From assembly GCA_937888935.1 (NCBI GenBank), contig CALARO010000262.1, positions 1 to 5,155 of the forward strand: a stretch of DNA of 5,155 nucleotides, written 5' to 3'. The position numbers were made by a program, and so were the translations under genes. The notes under the pieces were generated by a model, which saw nothing but the letters and a program-made list of their open reading frames with translations, searched no databases and had not been told where the DNA came from. Each line of letters begins with the position of its first letter. Position 1 is the stretch's first letter. Source of the stretch: an uncultured Clostridia bacterium (GTDB lineage Bacteria > Bacillota > Clostridia > Christensenellales > Borkfalkiaceae). Below are positions 4,519 to 5,155 of this stretch, in pieces.

Positions 4519-5155
4519 CTATTCTCTCTGCCCCGCCGCGCAGAATGTGCCTGCCGCGCCGATTTTTTCGCCGCACTTCACTTTGGTTTCTTTCTCTTCG
4601 GCGGTGTTTATTAAAAATTCTTCGTCCGGCAGCACCGCGCCCTTCTGCGTGAGTATGATAATCGTTGAGCCGCCGAATTCGAATCGACCTTTCTCTTCGC
4701 CGCGCTTCACTTCGCACGCGCCGTGATTATTCACGATTCTGCCCACCATCATCGCGCCCACTTCGCATTGCACCGCCGTGCCGAAATGCGCCGTTTCGAT
4801 CACGGTGTATTCGCGGCAGTTTTCCGTAAACACCCGCCGCCGCCCGAGCGCGACGGGCTGCACCGTGTGCAATCTGCCTTTGATAAACGTGTTTTCGCTT
4901 TTCACGCCGTCGTCGAAATAAAAATAGCGGTGATAATCTTCCACGCAAAGGCGGAAAATAAAGCAATACCCGCCTTCGAATTTCTTCGCGAGTTCCGCGT
5001 TTTTTAAAAGCTCCGCCGCCGTGTATTCGTAGCCCTTCACCGTGAAGCGCGCGTCTGCCGTGAGCCGGTACAGCGAAAGCTTGCCGTCGCACGGGGCGAC
5101 GAACGCTTCGGGCGCGAAATCGAACGGGCGCAGTTCGCTTCTGACCCGTCTCGTG
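4519..5155 (-). CDS. psd: phosphatidylserine decarboxylase, 5' end outside the window
   Basis: Membrane-associated pyruvoyl enzyme that decarboxylates phosphatidylserine to phosphatidylethanolamine. The frame is open to the right edge, giving 211 residues; the family usually has about 290-300, so roughly 80 N-terminal residues are missing. A GTG at 5038-5040 could serve as a start, but conserved sequence continues upstream of it (VAPCDGKLSLYRL), so it is internal. Seen: Asp in PCDGK (charge relay), His in VEDYHRYFYFDDG (codon 4930-4932), GRLHTVQP, TAHFGTAVQCEVGAMMVGRI, and the self-cleavage site FEFGGST. Ser at 4666-4668 would become the pyruvoyl group, splitting the proenzyme into beta and alpha chains. 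GGST in place of the E. coli LGST is a form I recall from clostridial enzymes. It lies 10 bp upstream of rsmA, probably in one operon. Confidence 0.93.
   Translation of the reverse strand, partial: TRRVRSELRPFDFAPEAFVAPCDGKLSLYRLTADARFTVKGYEYTAAELLKNAELAKKFEGGYCFIFRLCVEDYHRYFYFDDGVKSENTFIKGRLHTVQPVALGRRRVFTENCREYTVIETAHFGTAVQCEVGAMMVGRIVNNHGACEVKRGEEKGRFEFGGSTIIILTQKGAVLPDEEFLINTAEEKETKVKCGEKIGAAGTFCAAGQRE

Noticed and set aside
4723..5092. Open frames in other phases overlapping the phosphatidylserine decarboxylase
   Set aside because: Shadows: Arg/His-rich products with no motifs, while the chosen frame carries DYHR, VGAMMVG and GGST signatures.

Overview
The window looks like chromosomal housekeeping DNA from a low-to-mid GC Gram-positive bacterium. 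A Firmicutes/Clostridia-type anaerobe is most likely. The supports are a clostridial 2[4Fe-4S] ferredoxin, strong AGGAG-type ribosome sites, sigma-A promoters with extended -10 (TGn) elements, very AT-rich gaps between GC-richer genes, and Bacillus/Clostridium-like protein motifs. The exact lineage cannot be told from the sequence alone. No rRNA, tRNA, CRISPR array, insertion sequence, integrase or other mobile element was seen.

Layout from left to right. (1) 1-529, minus: 5' part (176 codons) of a TrmN6-type tRNA adenine-N6 methyltransferase that runs off the left edge. (2) 606-776, minus: a 56-residue double-cluster ferredoxin with its own promoter, strong ribosome site and a hairpin terminator behind it. 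(3) 959-2119, minus: a complete NifS/IscS-type cysteine desulfurase read from a promoter that matches the sigma-A consensus exactly (TTGACA, 17 bp, TATAAT). (4) 2120-2536: a 417-bp divergent intergenic region holding two back-to-back promoters and a run of helically phased T-tracts. (5) 2537-3028, plus: a 163-residue cytoplasmic protein of unknown function. (6) 3098-3607, plus: a small PAP2-family membrane phosphatase whose predicted transcript starts almost at its ATG. (7) 3627-3669: a hairpin terminator that works in both directions, between convergent genes. (8) 3675-4508, minus: RsmA (KsgA), the 16S rRNA dimethyladenosine transferase. (9) 4519-5155, minus: the C-terminal 211 codons of a phosphatidylserine decarboxylase, 10 bp upstream of rsmA and probably in one operon with it.

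Functional themes: iron-sulfur metabolism (cysteine desulfurase supplies sulfur, the ferredoxin is an Fe-S client), RNA methylation (TrmN6 and RsmA) and membrane lipid metabolism (phosphatidylserine decarboxylase and the PAP2 phosphatase). In Bacillus subtilis yabB (TrmN6-like) and ksgA also lie in one chromosomal neighbourhood, so the pairing may be a diluted remnant of old synteny; that is inference.

No convincing new multi-gene system is present. The items most worth a second look are the apparently leaderless PAP2 gene, the 15-bp repeat that duplicates the stop-codon end of the orphan gene and abuts the next promoter, the orphan gene itself, the phased A/T-tracts beside promoters, and the methyltransferase start that lacks a ribosome site and sits behind a terminator hairpin.
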